NCBI GenBank assembly: GCA_013361705.1
Contig: JABFXN010000409.1
Location: forward strand, 1 to 34,827
Direction of reading: 5' to 3'
Origin: Acidobacteriaceae bacterium
GTDB taxonomy: Bacteria > Acidobacteriota > Terriglobia > Terriglobales > Acidobacteriaceae
DNA: 34,827 nucleotides
A program made the position numbers and the translations under genes. The notes below the pieces were generated by a model that was not told where the DNA came from, did no database searches, and saw only the letters and a program-made list of their open reading frames with translations. Positions 1 to 9,395 of this stretch are shown piece after piece; position 1 is the stretch's first letter, and each line of letters starts with the position of its first letter.

Positions 1-1
1 C

Positions 2-508
2 GGCAAGCGCCGTGGGCTAAACTTCGATCCTGAGCTTCTCTATGCGGGAGCGATGTTTCATGACATCGGCCTGATGCCCTCTCACAGCAGCACTCACGAC
101 CGCTTTGAGGTAGACGGAGCCAATGCTGCCCGCGAATTCTTGCGCAGCCACAAGATCCCGGAGCAGGACATCGATCACGTCTGGACAGCCATCGCACTGC
201 ACACCACGCCAGGCATTCCGCAGTATATGCATCCAGTTGTTGCCCTGCTGACAGCCGGCGTCGAGATGGACGTGCTTGGCATCGACTACACCAGCTTTGC
301 AGACGCTGACCGTGAGTCCGTCGTCAGCGCCTTTCCGCGTACGCCACACTTCAAGGAAGATATCCTCCAGGCCTTCTACGACGGCATCCATCACAAGCCG
401 GAGACTACCTTTGGCAATGTGAAGGCCGATGTGCTCGCCGATAAGGACCCGAACTTCAAGCGCGGCAACTTCTGCAGTGTGATCCGCAACTCGATGTGGC
501 GTGGTTAA
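2..508 (+). CDS. HD-domain phosphohydrolase-like protein (cyanamide hydratase-like), 5' truncated by window start
   Basis: Frame is open to the window edge (GKRRGLNFDPELLYAGAMFHDIGLMP...); HDIG motif; downstream HTTPG and HKPETTFGNV typical of small HD hydrolases. Confidence 0.8.
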   Translation, partial: GKRRGLNFDPELLYAGAMFHDIGLMPSHSSTHDRFEVDGANAAREFLRSHKIPEQDIDHVWTAIALHTTPGIPQYMHPVVALLTAGVEMDVLGIDYTSFADADRESVVSAFPRTPHFKEDILQAFYDGIHHKPETTFGNVKADVLADKDPNFKRGNFCSVIRNSMWRG

Positions 509-560
509 GCTGTTTGCCACCGGAGGAACGACGATCGCGCTTCCTAGTTAGAATCGGAGT

Positions 561-1514
561 ATGAGGAAGGTTGTGATCGTCGGTCCTCCTCCGGTGCAGA
601 TTCTCGATGTTGCCGGGCCGCTGGAGGTTTTCAGCAATGTCCCCGGATACGAGGTGCAGCTTGCCCACCCGGGAGACGGCGATATGCTTCCGACTCACCG
701 CGGCTTCGCCCTCACCAACGCTATTCCCATCCGCGAGATCACGGGGAAGATCGACACTCTGGTCGTCGTCGGAGGTCCCGGAGCGGAGAACGGGGTCTAT
801 GACGAAGCCTTCATCTCCTGGATCGCCGAGGCAGGCGCCAAAGCAAGGCGTGTCGCCGCCATCTGCACGGGAGCCTTCCTTCTCGCCAAGGCTGGTCTGT
901 TGGATGGAAGAAACGCCGTCACGCACTGGAACTTTTGTGACCGGCTGGCCAAAGAGTTTCCTGAAGTCACCGTAAAAGCCGAATCTATCTTCCTTAAGGA
1001 CGGACCGATCTATACCTCCGCGGGCATCACCGCCGGTATCGATCTATGCCTGGCACTTGTTGAGGAAGACAACGGACACGAAGCTGCGCTGCGGGTAGCC
1101 CGCCTGCTGGTCATGTTCCTGGTGCGGCCGGGCGGACAATCGCAGTACAGCCACATGCTGTCGCACCAGGCGGTTACCTCTCAGCCGCTGCGCGAGTTGC
1201 AAGTGTGGATGCTGGAGCACCTGCGCGAAGACCTCACTGTCGAAAAGCTTGCCGAGCGCATGGGGATGAGTGCGCGGAACTTCACTCGCGTTTGCCTGCG
1301 TGAGACGCGTATGAACCCGGGACAATTTGTTGATCGCATGCGGGTTGAAGCCGCACAGCAGATGATCGACAGCTCGTCGATGGGATTGAAGGAGATTGCG
1401 GATGCCTGCGGCTTCCGCTCAGCCGATGCCATGCGGCGCACGTTTCTTCGTGTGTTGGGTGTAACGGCGGGTGAGTATGTAAATCGGTTTCGGCGGGACG
1501 CCACGGAAGCATAG
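561..1514 (+). CDS. GlxA-family transcriptional regulator (DJ-1/PfpI domain plus AraC HTH)
   Basis: PfpI-like N-terminus (VVGGPGAENG, AAICTGAFLLAKAGLLDG) and AraC C-terminus (LTVEKLAERMGMSARNFTRVCLRETRMNPGQFVDRMRVEAAQQMI). Confidence 0.92.
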   Translation: MRKVVIVGPPPVQILDVAGPLEVFSNVPGYEVQLAHPGDGDMLPTHRGFALTNAIPIREITGKIDTLVVVGGPGAENGVYDEAFISWIAEAGAKARRVAAICTGAFLLAKAGLLDGRNAVTHWNFCDRLAKEFPEVTVKAESIFLKDGPIYTSAGITAGIDLCLALVEEDNGHEAALRVARLLVMFLVRPGGQSQYSHMLSHQAVTSQPLRELQVWMLEHLREDLTVEKLAERMGMSARNFTRVCLRETRMNPGQFVDRMRVEAAQQMIDSSSMGLKEIADACGFRSADAMRRTFLRVLGVTAGEYVNRFRRDATEA

Positions 1515-1602
1515 CCGTCTTAACACCGACGGTCGGCTGCCGGGCAAAAATTAGGGGAGCCTTTGTGGCCCCCCTGAGTGTGTGCAGCAGCGAAATGTGG
1601 AA

Positions 1603-3195
1603 TTAGAACTCCACAAAGTTTGCGTCGTTGCCGGCTCCGGCAGCGACCGGAACGGGGACCGCCATCGGACGGATCATTGGTTTTACAGGCTTTGCGGCAG
1701 ACTTTACGGCAGGCTTCGACGAAAAGCTCTTCGCGCTTTGACGAGCCATTGCACCAGACGAGGTCTGCACGCCAACCATGGCTCCAAGGCGGCCGGCCAG
1801 TTCGTAAAGCGCACCTGACTGTGCATTGAGCTGCTCAGCGGCCGCGGCCGACTCCTCGGCGTTCGCGGCGTTCTTCTGCGTCACCGACTCCATACGGCCG
1901 ATGGCGCGTGCGATCTGATCGACACCGCCGACCTGCTCCGAGGATCCATCGCCGATCTGGTCGACCAGCGACTTGATCTCAGTAAAGGAACCTTCAAGTT
2001 TGGCTCCAGCCTCAACCATCGATTCGATCTTGGTGCGGCCGTCTGCGGCGTTGGTTAGCGCTGCTCCGATCAGAGCCGAGGTCTCCCGCGCCGCTTCCGC
2101 CGAGCGCTGCGCAAGGTTGCGCACCTCTTCGGCGACGACTGCGAAGCCAGCTCCTGCCTCTCCGGCACGGGCTGCTTCCACGGCGGCGTTCAGAGCCAGG
2201 ATATTGGTCTGGAACGAAATCTTGTCGATGACACTGATGATCTTCGCAATCTGCTGCGAGCTCTCATTGATGCTGGTCATCGAGTTGACGCATTCCTTCA
2301 CGGCTGCGGCGCTCTGATGGGAGGTAACAACAGCAGTGCTCACAATTCCCATCGCCGAGCGTGCATTGTCGGCGTTGCGCTTCGCCATGGACGAGATCTC
2401 TTCCGAGGAGGCTGACGTCTCTTCAATCATCGCCGCCTGCTCCGAGCTGTCGCGAGCCAGGTTCTGGCTGGAGGACGAGATCTGGGAAGCTGCAGAGGCA
2501 ATCTGTTCCGCACCCTGATTGAGGTCAAGTACGTTCTTGCGCAGGTCGCGTTCCAGGCGAATGACGACCCAGATCACGGCGCCGGCGGCGGCAAGGGCAA
2601 AGACGAGCAGCGTCCAGGCGGCCGTGTCTGAGGCCATGATCGCGCTGTGTGCCTCCTGGTTGGCTTCTGCCATGACACCTTTTTGGTGCTCGAGGATCTG
2701 GGCGCTGAGGGTATCTGCTTCTTGAAGCGGCTGCACCAGCTCGCTCAGGTTCACCGCCTGGGCCTGCTTCACATCATGCGCATTGATAGCAGCAGCAAAG
2801 CGTGCATAGATGGGGTCCACCTGATCCAGTTTCGCCTCTGCCTTCTCCAGCAACGCGGCCCCGGCCGCGCCTACGCCGATTTCGCGAATCGACTTAATCG
2901 ATTTACGAAATGTTGCTTCGTGCTGCGCATATTCTTGTTCCCGCTTGGCCGCGACATCCCAGCTATCCAAGGCTGCTTGCGCCAGTATTCCTCTTTGAGC
3001 GGCAAGCATCTCGGCTCCGGCAGCATCCGCCAGGCCGGCTAAATAAAACTTCTGCGCATCGGCAACACCAAGGGTCTGAATTGTTTCGCCGAGAGTGCTG
3101 ACTCGATACACAAAGGCAACTCCAAGAACTGCTGCCAGGAGGGTCAAAGCGCCGGTGGCGCTCAATAGCTTCTGCTTAATGGTGAGATGTTTCAT
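1603..3195 (-). CDS. Methyl-accepting chemotaxis protein
   Basis: 4HB-like periplasmic N-terminus, two TM segments, hallmark signalling hairpin ([52 protein letters not shown]). Confidence 0.95.
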   Translation of the reverse strand: MKHLTIKQKLLSATGALTLLAAVLGVAFVYRVSTLGETIQTLGVADAQKFYLAGLADAAGAEMLAAQRGILAQAALDSWDVAAKREQEYAQHEATFRKSIKSIREIGVGAAGAALLEKAEAKLDQVDPIYARFAAAINAHDVKQAQAVNLSELVQPLQEADTLSAQILEHQKGVMAEANQEAHSAIMASDTAAWTLLVFALAAAGAVIWVVIRLERDLRKNVLDLNQGAEQIASAASQISSSSQNLARDSSEQAAMIEETSASSEEISSMAKRNADNARSAMGIVSTAVVTSHQSAAAVKECVNSMTSINESSQQIAKIISVIDKISFQTNILALNAAVEAARAGEAGAGFAVVAEEVRNLAQRSAEAARETSALIGAALTNAADGRTKIESMVEAGAKLEGSFTEIKSLVDQIGDGSSEQVGGVDQIARAIGRMESVTQKNAANAEESAAAAEQLNAQSGALYELAGRLGAMVGVQTSSGAMARQSAKSFSSKPAVKSAAKPVKPMIRPMAVPVPVAAGAGNDANFVEF

Positions 3196-3425
3196 CGTGG
3201 GAACGCCTGGTCACTCTCTCCTACCCAAGTAGGAACATGTCGTAATCATCGACAAGGTGGAGGAAAGCAATAGCGCCCGGCCTTATGTCCCGGGGGTTAC
3301 TTTTGGCCGTACACGTAACTTTTCAAGTAACTTATTCTTCAATGGTTTATGTAATCCCGCGCACATAGGCCCTCCGCCGCGGCACACTACGGTGAAGGGC
3401 CGTTGGTTGCTCCTGAAGTGACCTG

Positions 3426-3806
3426 TTACTTGGTTTTGCTGGCGTCGAAGGTGCCGCTGACGCCAAAGGGATCAACCGTCGTATTCCCGGAGATCTTTTC
3501 GCCGTCGAGTTTTCCGTCAAAGCTCAGTAGAAGCGCGGTGCCGTTATAGTCGCCAGGCTGCGACCACTTGACCTGCTGGCCGTCAATCTTTCCGGTCACC
3601 TTGGCCTCTCCAGCTTCGCCCTTGCAGGTACCTGACAGGTCCGCTCCGGCCTGGACGAAGTTGCACTCCATTTCGCTGTCGCTGCCGCCGACCGACAGGT
3701 GAAGCTTCCATTTGCCGCTGGCGTCGGGCGCGGCGGCGGTCTGGGCAACGGTCTGGGCGAACGAGAGGGTGGAGAGCAATGTGAGCGAGGCGACGAGAAG
3801 TTTCAT
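3426..3806 (-). CDS. Small secreted protein of unknown function
   Basis: Signal peptide MKLLVASLTLLSTLSFAQ followed by a beta-rich ~100 aa domain; start chosen at the internal Met preceding the signal peptide. Confidence 0.7.
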   Translation of the reverse strand: MKLLVASLTLLSTLSFAQTVAQTAAAPDASGKWKLHLSVGGSDSEMECNFVQAGADLSGTCKGEAGEAKVTGKIDGQQVKWSQPGDYNGTALLLSFDGKLDGEKISGNTTVDPFGVSGTFDASKTK

Positions 3807-3840
3807 GAAGGGATTGACCTTTCCGGTGCACATGAATTAC

Positions 3841-3858
3841 ATACGTGTGAACACGCAT
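3841..3858. promoter_or_regulatory. Putative TetR operator copy 1
   Basis: ATACGTGTGAACACGCAT, imperfect palindrome in the divergent 3806/3927 intergenic region; near-copy at 4849-4866. Confidence 0.55.
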
Positions 3859-3926
3859 TAATCTATACCGCCGGATTTCGATACTGTCCAGCGGAAATTC
3901 TTTTTCTCCTCGTGGAGGCTTTTCCC

Positions 3927-4658
3927 ATGACCCTGGCAGGCTTTGAGGCGGTTCCCCCGGCTCACGTACCATCGTTGGTGATGAAGCAGGATAGACCGCT
4001 AACCAAACACGCCATCAAGAGCAAGGCCACCCGCGATGCCCTGCTGAAGGCGGCCGAACAGATCTTTGCGCGTGACGGATACGAGCGGGCGCAGATCGAT
4101 GAGATCGCACAGCTTTCAGGGCGGACTCGCGGAGCCGTCTACGCGCAGTACAAGACCAAGGAACAGCTCTTCTTCGCGGTGCAGGAACAGCAAATCGAAA
4201 GCGCGAAGGCGGAGCTGCAGACGTTGCTCTCGAAGATCCATGCAGAGGACTATGCCGGCAAGCTTGCCGCACTGCGGGAGTATTACAGCAACCTCCGCGA
4301 ACCTCGCTCCGGCATTCTGGATCTGGAGCTGAAGCTCTATGCTTTGCGTCATCCAGAGTCGGCCGCGGCCTGGGCGGAACGCTATACCAAAATCTTTGCC
4401 CCCGGCAGGTTTGCCAAAGACTTCAGCCTTGTCCAGCTGCCAGGACACTCCAAACTCAGCAGCCGGATCCTTGCCCTGCCGGCCGTCAAAACGGCGCTGA
4501 TCCTCGCGATGGAGTTCCTTCCGGATCATCTGCCGCAGAGCGAAGGGAAGTTGTTGCTTAAGGAGATTTTCGATGGACTTTTTCCGCCGGAATCTGTTCG
4601 CAGCAGTTCGCCGAAGGAGAAAGCACGGGCCCTTCGTAAGAAGACGGTTGGTACGTAG
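3927..4658 (+). CDS. TetR/AcrR-family transcriptional regulator
   Basis: TetR HTH: TRDALLKAAEQIFARDGYERAQIDEIAQLSGRTRGAVYAQYKTKEQLF. The longer ORF from 3699 runs antisense to the neighbouring gene; start placed at 3927 (3981 also possible). Confidence 0.88.
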   Translation: MTLAGFEAVPPAHVPSLVMKQDRPLTKHAIKSKATRDALLKAAEQIFARDGYERAQIDEIAQLSGRTRGAVYAQYKTKEQLFFAVQEQQIESAKAELQTLLSKIHAEDYAGKLAALREYYSNLREPRSGILDLELKLYALRHPESAAAWAERYTKIFAPGRFAKDFSLVQLPGHSKLSSRILALPAVKTALILAMEFLPDHLPQSEGKLLLKEIFDGLFPPESVRSSSPKEKARALRKKTVGT

Positions 4659-4661
4659 ATC

Positions 4662-4782
4662 TTTTTGTTTGTCATTTCGTAGCGAAGCGGAGAAATCTGC
4701 TTTTGAGCGAGAACGAACGGTATGGGTCGGGAAGCAGATTTCTCCGCTCCCTTCGGTCACTACGAAATGACAAAACAAAAAA
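4662..4782. repeat. Long inverted repeat (TTTGTcATTTCGTAG...GGAGAAATCTGCTT family)
   Basis: Left arm 4662-4704 and right arm 4731-4782 are near reverse complements; partial copies near 25621 and 30832. Confidence 0.8.
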
Positions 4783-4848
4783 GGAACGAACGTGGCATGC
4801 AGGAAAAGAAGCCCGCTCACAAACGAAATAAGCAATCGGCCAATTTAC

Positions 4849-4866
4849 ATCCGTGTAAGCACGCAT
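4849..4866. promoter_or_regulatory. Putative TetR operator copy 2
   Basis: ATCCGTGTAAGCACGCAT, 15/18 identical to 3841-3858 (20/23 with flanks TTAC...T), 49 bp upstream of the GH79 start. Confidence 0.55.
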
Positions 4867-4914
4867 TTAGTGTGGTTGCCCACATCGCAAATCGTCCCTC
4901 CGGAGTACTCACTC

Positions 4915-6462
4915 ATGACACACATACGGCTCACACTCGTTCCTAGCGCCCTTGCAGGCTTCCTCGTTGCCGCCTGCACGTCTCTTCATGCCCAGGTCGC
5001 TCTCCAGCCGAAGTCGATGCCTCGTGTCGCGCAGGTTGATCCGCGGTATGTCTCGTTCAATGTCGAAGCCATCGAGATTACCGGCGGCCGCTTCTGGAAG
5101 CCTTTCCCGAAGAAAGATCAGCCGCCCGCAGCTCCAGGAACAACCACCGATCCCTATCAGTACCGTCCACCGATTGACCTGAGCCGCACAAAGCTCCGTA
5201 AGCTCGCCAGCGCACTTGCTCCCAGCTACATGCGCGTGAGCGGCACGTGGCGGAACAGCACTTACTTCCAGGATGACGATGCTCCGCAGATGTCGACACC
5301 GCCGGCAGGCTTCAAGGGCGTGATGACGCGGGCGCAGTGGAAGGGCGCAATCGACTTTGCCCATGCCGTCGGCGCGGACCTGGTAACCTCAGTCGCCATC
5401 AGCGACGGCACACGAGATGCGAACGGCGACTGGACCACAGCCCAGGCCAAGGCCTTCTTTTACTTCACCCGCAAAGCCGGTGGACAGATTGCCGCAACCG
5501 AGTTCCTCAACGAGCCGACCTTTGCAGCCCACGGGGCAGCACCGAAGGGCTACGACGAAGTAGCCTTCGCGAATGACGTAAAGGCCTTCCGCACTTTTCT
5601 GAAGGCTGAGTCGCCAGACACCATCTATCTCGGGCCGGGAAGCATCGGCGAAGGTGTTCCCATGATCGTGGGCATGCCCATGCCGAAGATGCTCTCTACT
5701 GAGAAGATGCTGCAGGCCTCTGGCCCTGTCTTCGATGCGTTTTCCTATCACGTCTACACCACGCTCTCGCCCCGGTGCGTCGGCAAGATGGGCCTCTCGT
5801 GGGAGAAGGTGCTCACGCCCGCCTATCTTGATCGCAACCCCGATACGGAAGCCTTCTATGCAAAGCTCCGCGATACGTACATGCCCGGCAAGCAAATCTG
5901 GCTGACAGAGACAGGAGAGGCCGGCTGCGGTGGAAGCCCGTGGGCCTCATCTTTCATCGACACCTTCCGCTTCGCCGATCAGCTCGGCTCGCTGGCTCGT
6001 AGAAATGTGCAGACCGTGATGGTCAATACGCTGGCCTCCAGCGACTATGGTCTGCTGAACGAGGAAACCCTCAACCCGCGTCCTGATTACTGGCTTGCCC
6101 TGCTATGGAAGCGGTTGATGGGAACCACGGTTCTCAATCCCGGCCCGGCGCCCGATGCGACGCTGCGGATTTATGCGCACTGCATGAAAGATGCTCCGAG
6201 TGGAGTCAGCGTGGTTGCGCTGAATATCGATAAGAATGCCGAGCATGCCATCACACTTCCAGCGGCAGAACGCTATACGCTGACGGCTCCGGAGTTGTTG
6301 AGCGAGAGCATGATGCTGAATGGCAAGCCCTTGCAGGCCGGTGACGATGGAACATTGCCTGCGATCGCAGGTGAGCGAACGAAGGCCGGAGAGCAGAAAT
6401 TACCACCGGCGTCGATCACGTTCTTTACGGTGCGTGGTGCAGGCAATGCGGCGTGCCGTTAG
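4915..6462 (+). CDS. Secreted glycoside hydrolase family 79-like (beta-glucuronidase/heparanase-like)
   Basis: Signal peptide MTHIRLTLVPSALAGFLVAACTSLHAQ; acid/base-like TEFLNEPTF and nucleophile-like WLTETGEAGCGG; TIM-barrel layout of GH79. Confidence 0.8.
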   Translation: MTHIRLTLVPSALAGFLVAACTSLHAQVALQPKSMPRVAQVDPRYVSFNVEAIEITGGRFWKPFPKKDQPPAAPGTTTDPYQYRPPIDLSRTKLRKLASALAPSYMRVSGTWRNSTYFQDDDAPQMSTPPAGFKGVMTRAQWKGAIDFAHAVGADLVTSVAISDGTRDANGDWTTAQAKAFFYFTRKAGGQIAATEFLNEPTFAAHGAAPKGYDEVAFANDVKAFRTFLKAESPDTIYLGPGSIGEGVPMIVGMPMPKMLSTEKMLQASGPVFDAFSYHVYTTLSPRCVGKMGLSWEKVLTPAYLDRNPDTEAFYAKLRDTYMPGKQIWLTETGEAGCGGSPWASSFIDTFRFADQLGSLARRNVQTVMVNTLASSDYGLLNEETLNPRPDYWLALLWKRLMGTTVLNPGPAPDATLRIYAHCMKDAPSGVSVVALNIDKNAEHAITLPAAERYTLTAPELLSESMMLNGKPLQAGDDGTLPAIAGERTKAGEQKLPPASITFFTVRGAGNAACR

Positions 6463-6489
6463 GGTTCATCGCGTAATCCAACATGATAA

Positions 6490-6688
6490 AAGCGCTGAAG
6501 GCGCGCCCTATACCAGCCTGGGGCGTAGCCCCAGGTTTTTTGCAAGGAAAGTTTAAAGGGCTGAAGGCCCGTTCTATAGGACCCCGAATCGGAAGGGCTA
6601 TAGAGCGGGCCTTCAGCCCTTCGCTCATTTGGCGATCCATGACCTGGGGCGTTGCCCCAGGCTGGTATAGAACGCGCCTTCAGCGCTT
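6490..6688. repeat. Nested palindromic repeat element
   Basis: Outer arms 6490-6536/6643-6688 (AAGCGCTGAAGGCGCG..CCAGCCTGGGGCGTAGCCCCAGG) and inner arms 6556-6579/6598-6621 (AAGGGCTGAAGGCCCG..CTATAG), each with its own hairpin. Confidence 0.85.
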
Positions 6689-6703
6689 ATTCTTCCCTTC
6701 CCA

Positions 6704-8164
6704 TTACTTCCAACCTCCGCCCAGCGCTGCATACAACTGCACCAGGGAGTTCGCTTCCTGCGACTGCGCCTGTGCCAACTGGAGTTGTGCATCGTAGAGG
6801 TTGGTATCCGTGGCCAGCACCTCGATGTAGCTCGTGTTGCCGCCGCCATAACGCAGACGCGCCAGACGGACAGCATCCGCTGCCGAAGCTACGGCACGTG
6901 TCTGCTCTTCCCTGCGGCTCTGCGTCTCCTTGTATGCAGTGAGTGAGTTCGACACATCCTTCAGTGCGTTCAGGATTGCCTTCTGGTACTGCACTACCAT
7001 CTCCTGCTGTTGTGCCTGCGAGTACTTGTAGTTACTGCGGATGCGGCCACCGGCAAAGATCGGCTGCGAGAGCGAGCCGGCGGCGTACCAGTAGGCATTG
7101 CCTCCGTCGAAGATCTTCTGCAGCTGGTTGCTTGCAGAACCACCCATGCTGGTCAACGAGATCTGCGGGAAGAACTGCGCCTTCGCCACGCCTACACGTG
7201 CATTCGCCGCCATCAGGGTCGCCTCTGCCTGGCGAATGTCAGGACGGCGTTCCAACAGCTCAGACGGCAGACCGGTCGGGACTTGAGCCGGATGCGGTTG
7301 GTCGTCGATCTTTTGTCCTCGCGCAACATCCTGCGGCGCGTGGCCCAGAAGGACGCTGATAGCGTTCTCCTGCGCGGCGATCTGACGGCGAAGCTCCGGC
7401 AGGTTGGCCTTTGCCGTATAAAGAAGCTCTTCCGCTTGCCGTGTATCGGCGCGGGAACCGGCGCCGTAGTTCTCAAGCGACTGGGTCAGACGCAGCGAGT
7501 CTTCGCGGGCCTGGATGGTGTTCTTCGTGATCTCAAGCTGAGAGTCCAGACTGCGAAGCTGGAAGTACGACAACGCCAGTTCCTGGATCAATGCGATCCG
7601 CGTTGCACGCTGCGCCCACTCGGTCTGCAGCAACTCGGCGCGTGCCGCCTCGGTCTGGCGACGATAGTATCCCCAGAAGTCGAGGTTCCATGCGGCCGAG
7701 GCGCTGAAGCCACCACCGCGGATGAAGTCGTTCTTCGTGCCGTCACTGTTCTGCGGAGCAAGGCCCTGCGGAAGCTGCAATGCCGAGAAGCTGCCACCCG
7801 CATTGACCGAAGGCAACTGCTGTGAGCGCACGATGCCGACAACCGACTGAGCCTCAAGCACGCGCTGCGCCGCAATCTTGAGATCGAGGTTGTTCTTCAG
7901 CGCTTCGGCGATCAGTGCCTGCAGCGCTGGATCGGTAAAGATGCCCTGCCAGTCCTGCTCCGCAATCGAGGTCTGCGAAACGGGCTGCGCAGCAGTTTGG
8001 GTTGTCAGCTCGGGCGCCAGGGCTCCACGATAACTCTGCGGAGCCACGGCATCCGGACGCTTGTAATTCGGGCCGACCTTGCAGCCGGCCACCAGCAGCG
8101 CGAGCATGCCGCCGAGTATGGCGATACCTGCGCCGCGAAGCAGAGACTTAGCGGAGTTCGACAT
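6704..8164 (-). CDS. RND efflux outer-membrane lipoprotein (NodT/OprM family)
   Basis: Lipobox LLVAGCKVGPNYKRPD; OEP repeats; C-terminal ATDTNLYDAQLQLAQAQSQEANSLVQLYAALGGGW. Confidence 0.95.
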   Translation of the reverse strand: MSNSAKSLLRGAGIAILGGMLALLVAGCKVGPNYKRPDAVAPQSYRGALAPELTTQTAAQPVSQTSIAEQDWQGIFTDPALQALIAEALKNNLDLKIAAQRVLEAQSVVGIVRSQQLPSVNAGGSFSALQLPQGLAPQNSDGTKNDFIRGGGFSASAAWNLDFWGYYRRQTEAARAELLQTEWAQRATRIALIQELALSYFQLRSLDSQLEITKNTIQAREDSLRLTQSLENYGAGSRADTRQAEELLYTAKANLPELRRQIAAQENAISVLLGHAPQDVARGQKIDDQPHPAQVPTGLPSELLERRPDIRQAEATLMAANARVGVAKAQFFPQISLTSMGGSASNQLQKIFDGGNAYWYAAGSLSQPIFAGGRIRSNYKYSQAQQQEMVVQYQKAILNALKDVSNSLTAYKETQSRREEQTRAVASAADAVRLARLRYGGGNTSYIEVLATDTNLYDAQLQLAQAQSQEANSLVQLYAALGGGWK

Positions 8165-9395
8165 GTTGGCCCTCACTGAGCAAATCGCCTGGGCTTGCGA
8201 CCAGCGACTCATTTCCCTTAAGTCCGGCAAGGACTTCGACCTCTTTGCCCATGTCCTTACCGATGTTTACCGGTACAAAATGCACCTTCTGGCCGGCATC
8301 GACCGTCACTACGTGCATGCCCGCATGATCGATGACAAGCGAACTGGTGGGAATGATGAGCGATGTATGCTGCTGTGACAGCGTGAAGTGCACCTGCGCA
8401 TACATGCCCGGCAGAAGCGAGGCGTCGTGGTTATCGACCTGCACCTCTGTCCGCATGGTGCGCGCGGTGTCGTTCAGTGCCGATGCATTGCGGGTTACGG
8501 TGCCGGTGTAGTCACGTCCCAGACGCTCAGTGATATCGATGCTTGCCTTCTGCCCGTCACGAATGTTGACCGCCTCGGACTGCGGCACATCAACATAGAT
8601 CCGCAGCATGTCGCTCTGCGCGATACTGAACAGCGGCTTGCTCTGAGCCGATGCGCTGACCAGGTCGCCGCGCTCCACATTGCGCTGCGTAATCACGCCG
8701 TCAAAGGGGGCCACGATGCGTTCGAAGTTCTGCATCTGCTGCAGCCGCGCCACGTTGGCCTGGTTCGCAGCAACGCTGGCTTCGGCCGCCGCAATATTCG
8801 CATTGGCAGCAGAGACATCCGCGACGCGCGCATTGTGGTTTTGCACGGCACTATCCACAATCTGCTGCGAGATGGCATGCTGTTCACCCAGCGGAACATC
8901 GCGCTCACGCGTCAGCCGCGCGAGTTCGGCATTTGCTTTTGCCTGCTCCAGTGCTGCGCGAGCCTGAAGCAATGCCGCCTGCGACTGGGCGAGGGTTGCC
9001 TTTGCCTGGCTCGACTGCTGATCGATCTCAGGCGATGAGATCACCGCCAGCACCTGGCCGGCGTGCACCTTCGTGCCGATGTCGACGTTGCGGCGGTCGA
9101 GGTAGCCATCCACGCGGGCGTAGAGATTCGCCGTATAGAGCGGCTCGATGTTGCCCGGCAGGACAAGCTGCGATGTCGGCTCACCCTTGGTCGCGTGGAT
9201 CACGCTGACAACGGGGTGCGTCACCGGAGCTTCGTTCGTAGCCGCCAGCGCCTCGCGATAACTTGCGATACGAGGCAAAGCGCCGACTGCGCCGAGGGCA
9301 AGAAAAACAACGGCCCCGGCGCCAATCACTTTAGCTTTGCTTCCGGATTTCGCCTGGACACGGTCGCGGGTGGGGGTTTCCTGAGTGCTGATCAT
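8148..9395 (-). CDS. RND efflux periplasmic adaptor (membrane fusion protein)
   Basis: HlyD/AcrA-type barrel-sandwich (ANLYARVDGYLDRRNVDIGTKVHAGQVLAVISSPEID) and PFDGVITQRNVERGDLV. Confidence 0.95.
   Translation of the reverse strand: MISTQETPTRDRVQAKSGSKAKVIGAGAVVFLALGAVGALPRIASYREALAATNEAPVTHPVVSVIHATKGEPTSQLVLPGNIEPLYTANLYARVDGYLDRRNVDIGTKVHAGQVLAVISSPEIDQQSSQAKATLAQSQAALLQARAALEQAKANAELARLTRERDVPLGEQHAISQQIVDSAVQNHNARVADVSAANANIAAAEASVAANQANVARLQQMQNFERIVAPFDGVITQRNVERGDLVSASAQSKPLFSIAQSDMLRIYVDVPQSEAVNIRDGQKASIDITERLGRDYTGTVTRNASALNDTARTMRTEVQVDNHDASLLPGMYAQVHFTLSQQHTSLIIPTSSLVIDHAGMHVVTVDAGQKVHFVPVNIGKDMGKEVEVLAGLKGNESLVASPGDLLSEGQHVELR

Noticed and set aside
3196-3420. Possible riboswitch (c-di-GMP type) in the MCP leader
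   Set aside because: No recognisable conserved aptamer core could be aligned by eye.
3699-3926. N-terminal extension of the TetR ORF
   Set aside because: Runs antisense through the secreted-protein gene and across the putative operator; TetR homology begins after 3981.
7010-7825. 271-aa plus-strand ORF
   Set aside because: Antisense to the OMF lipoprotein gene; no domain signature, typical GC-rich shadow ORF.
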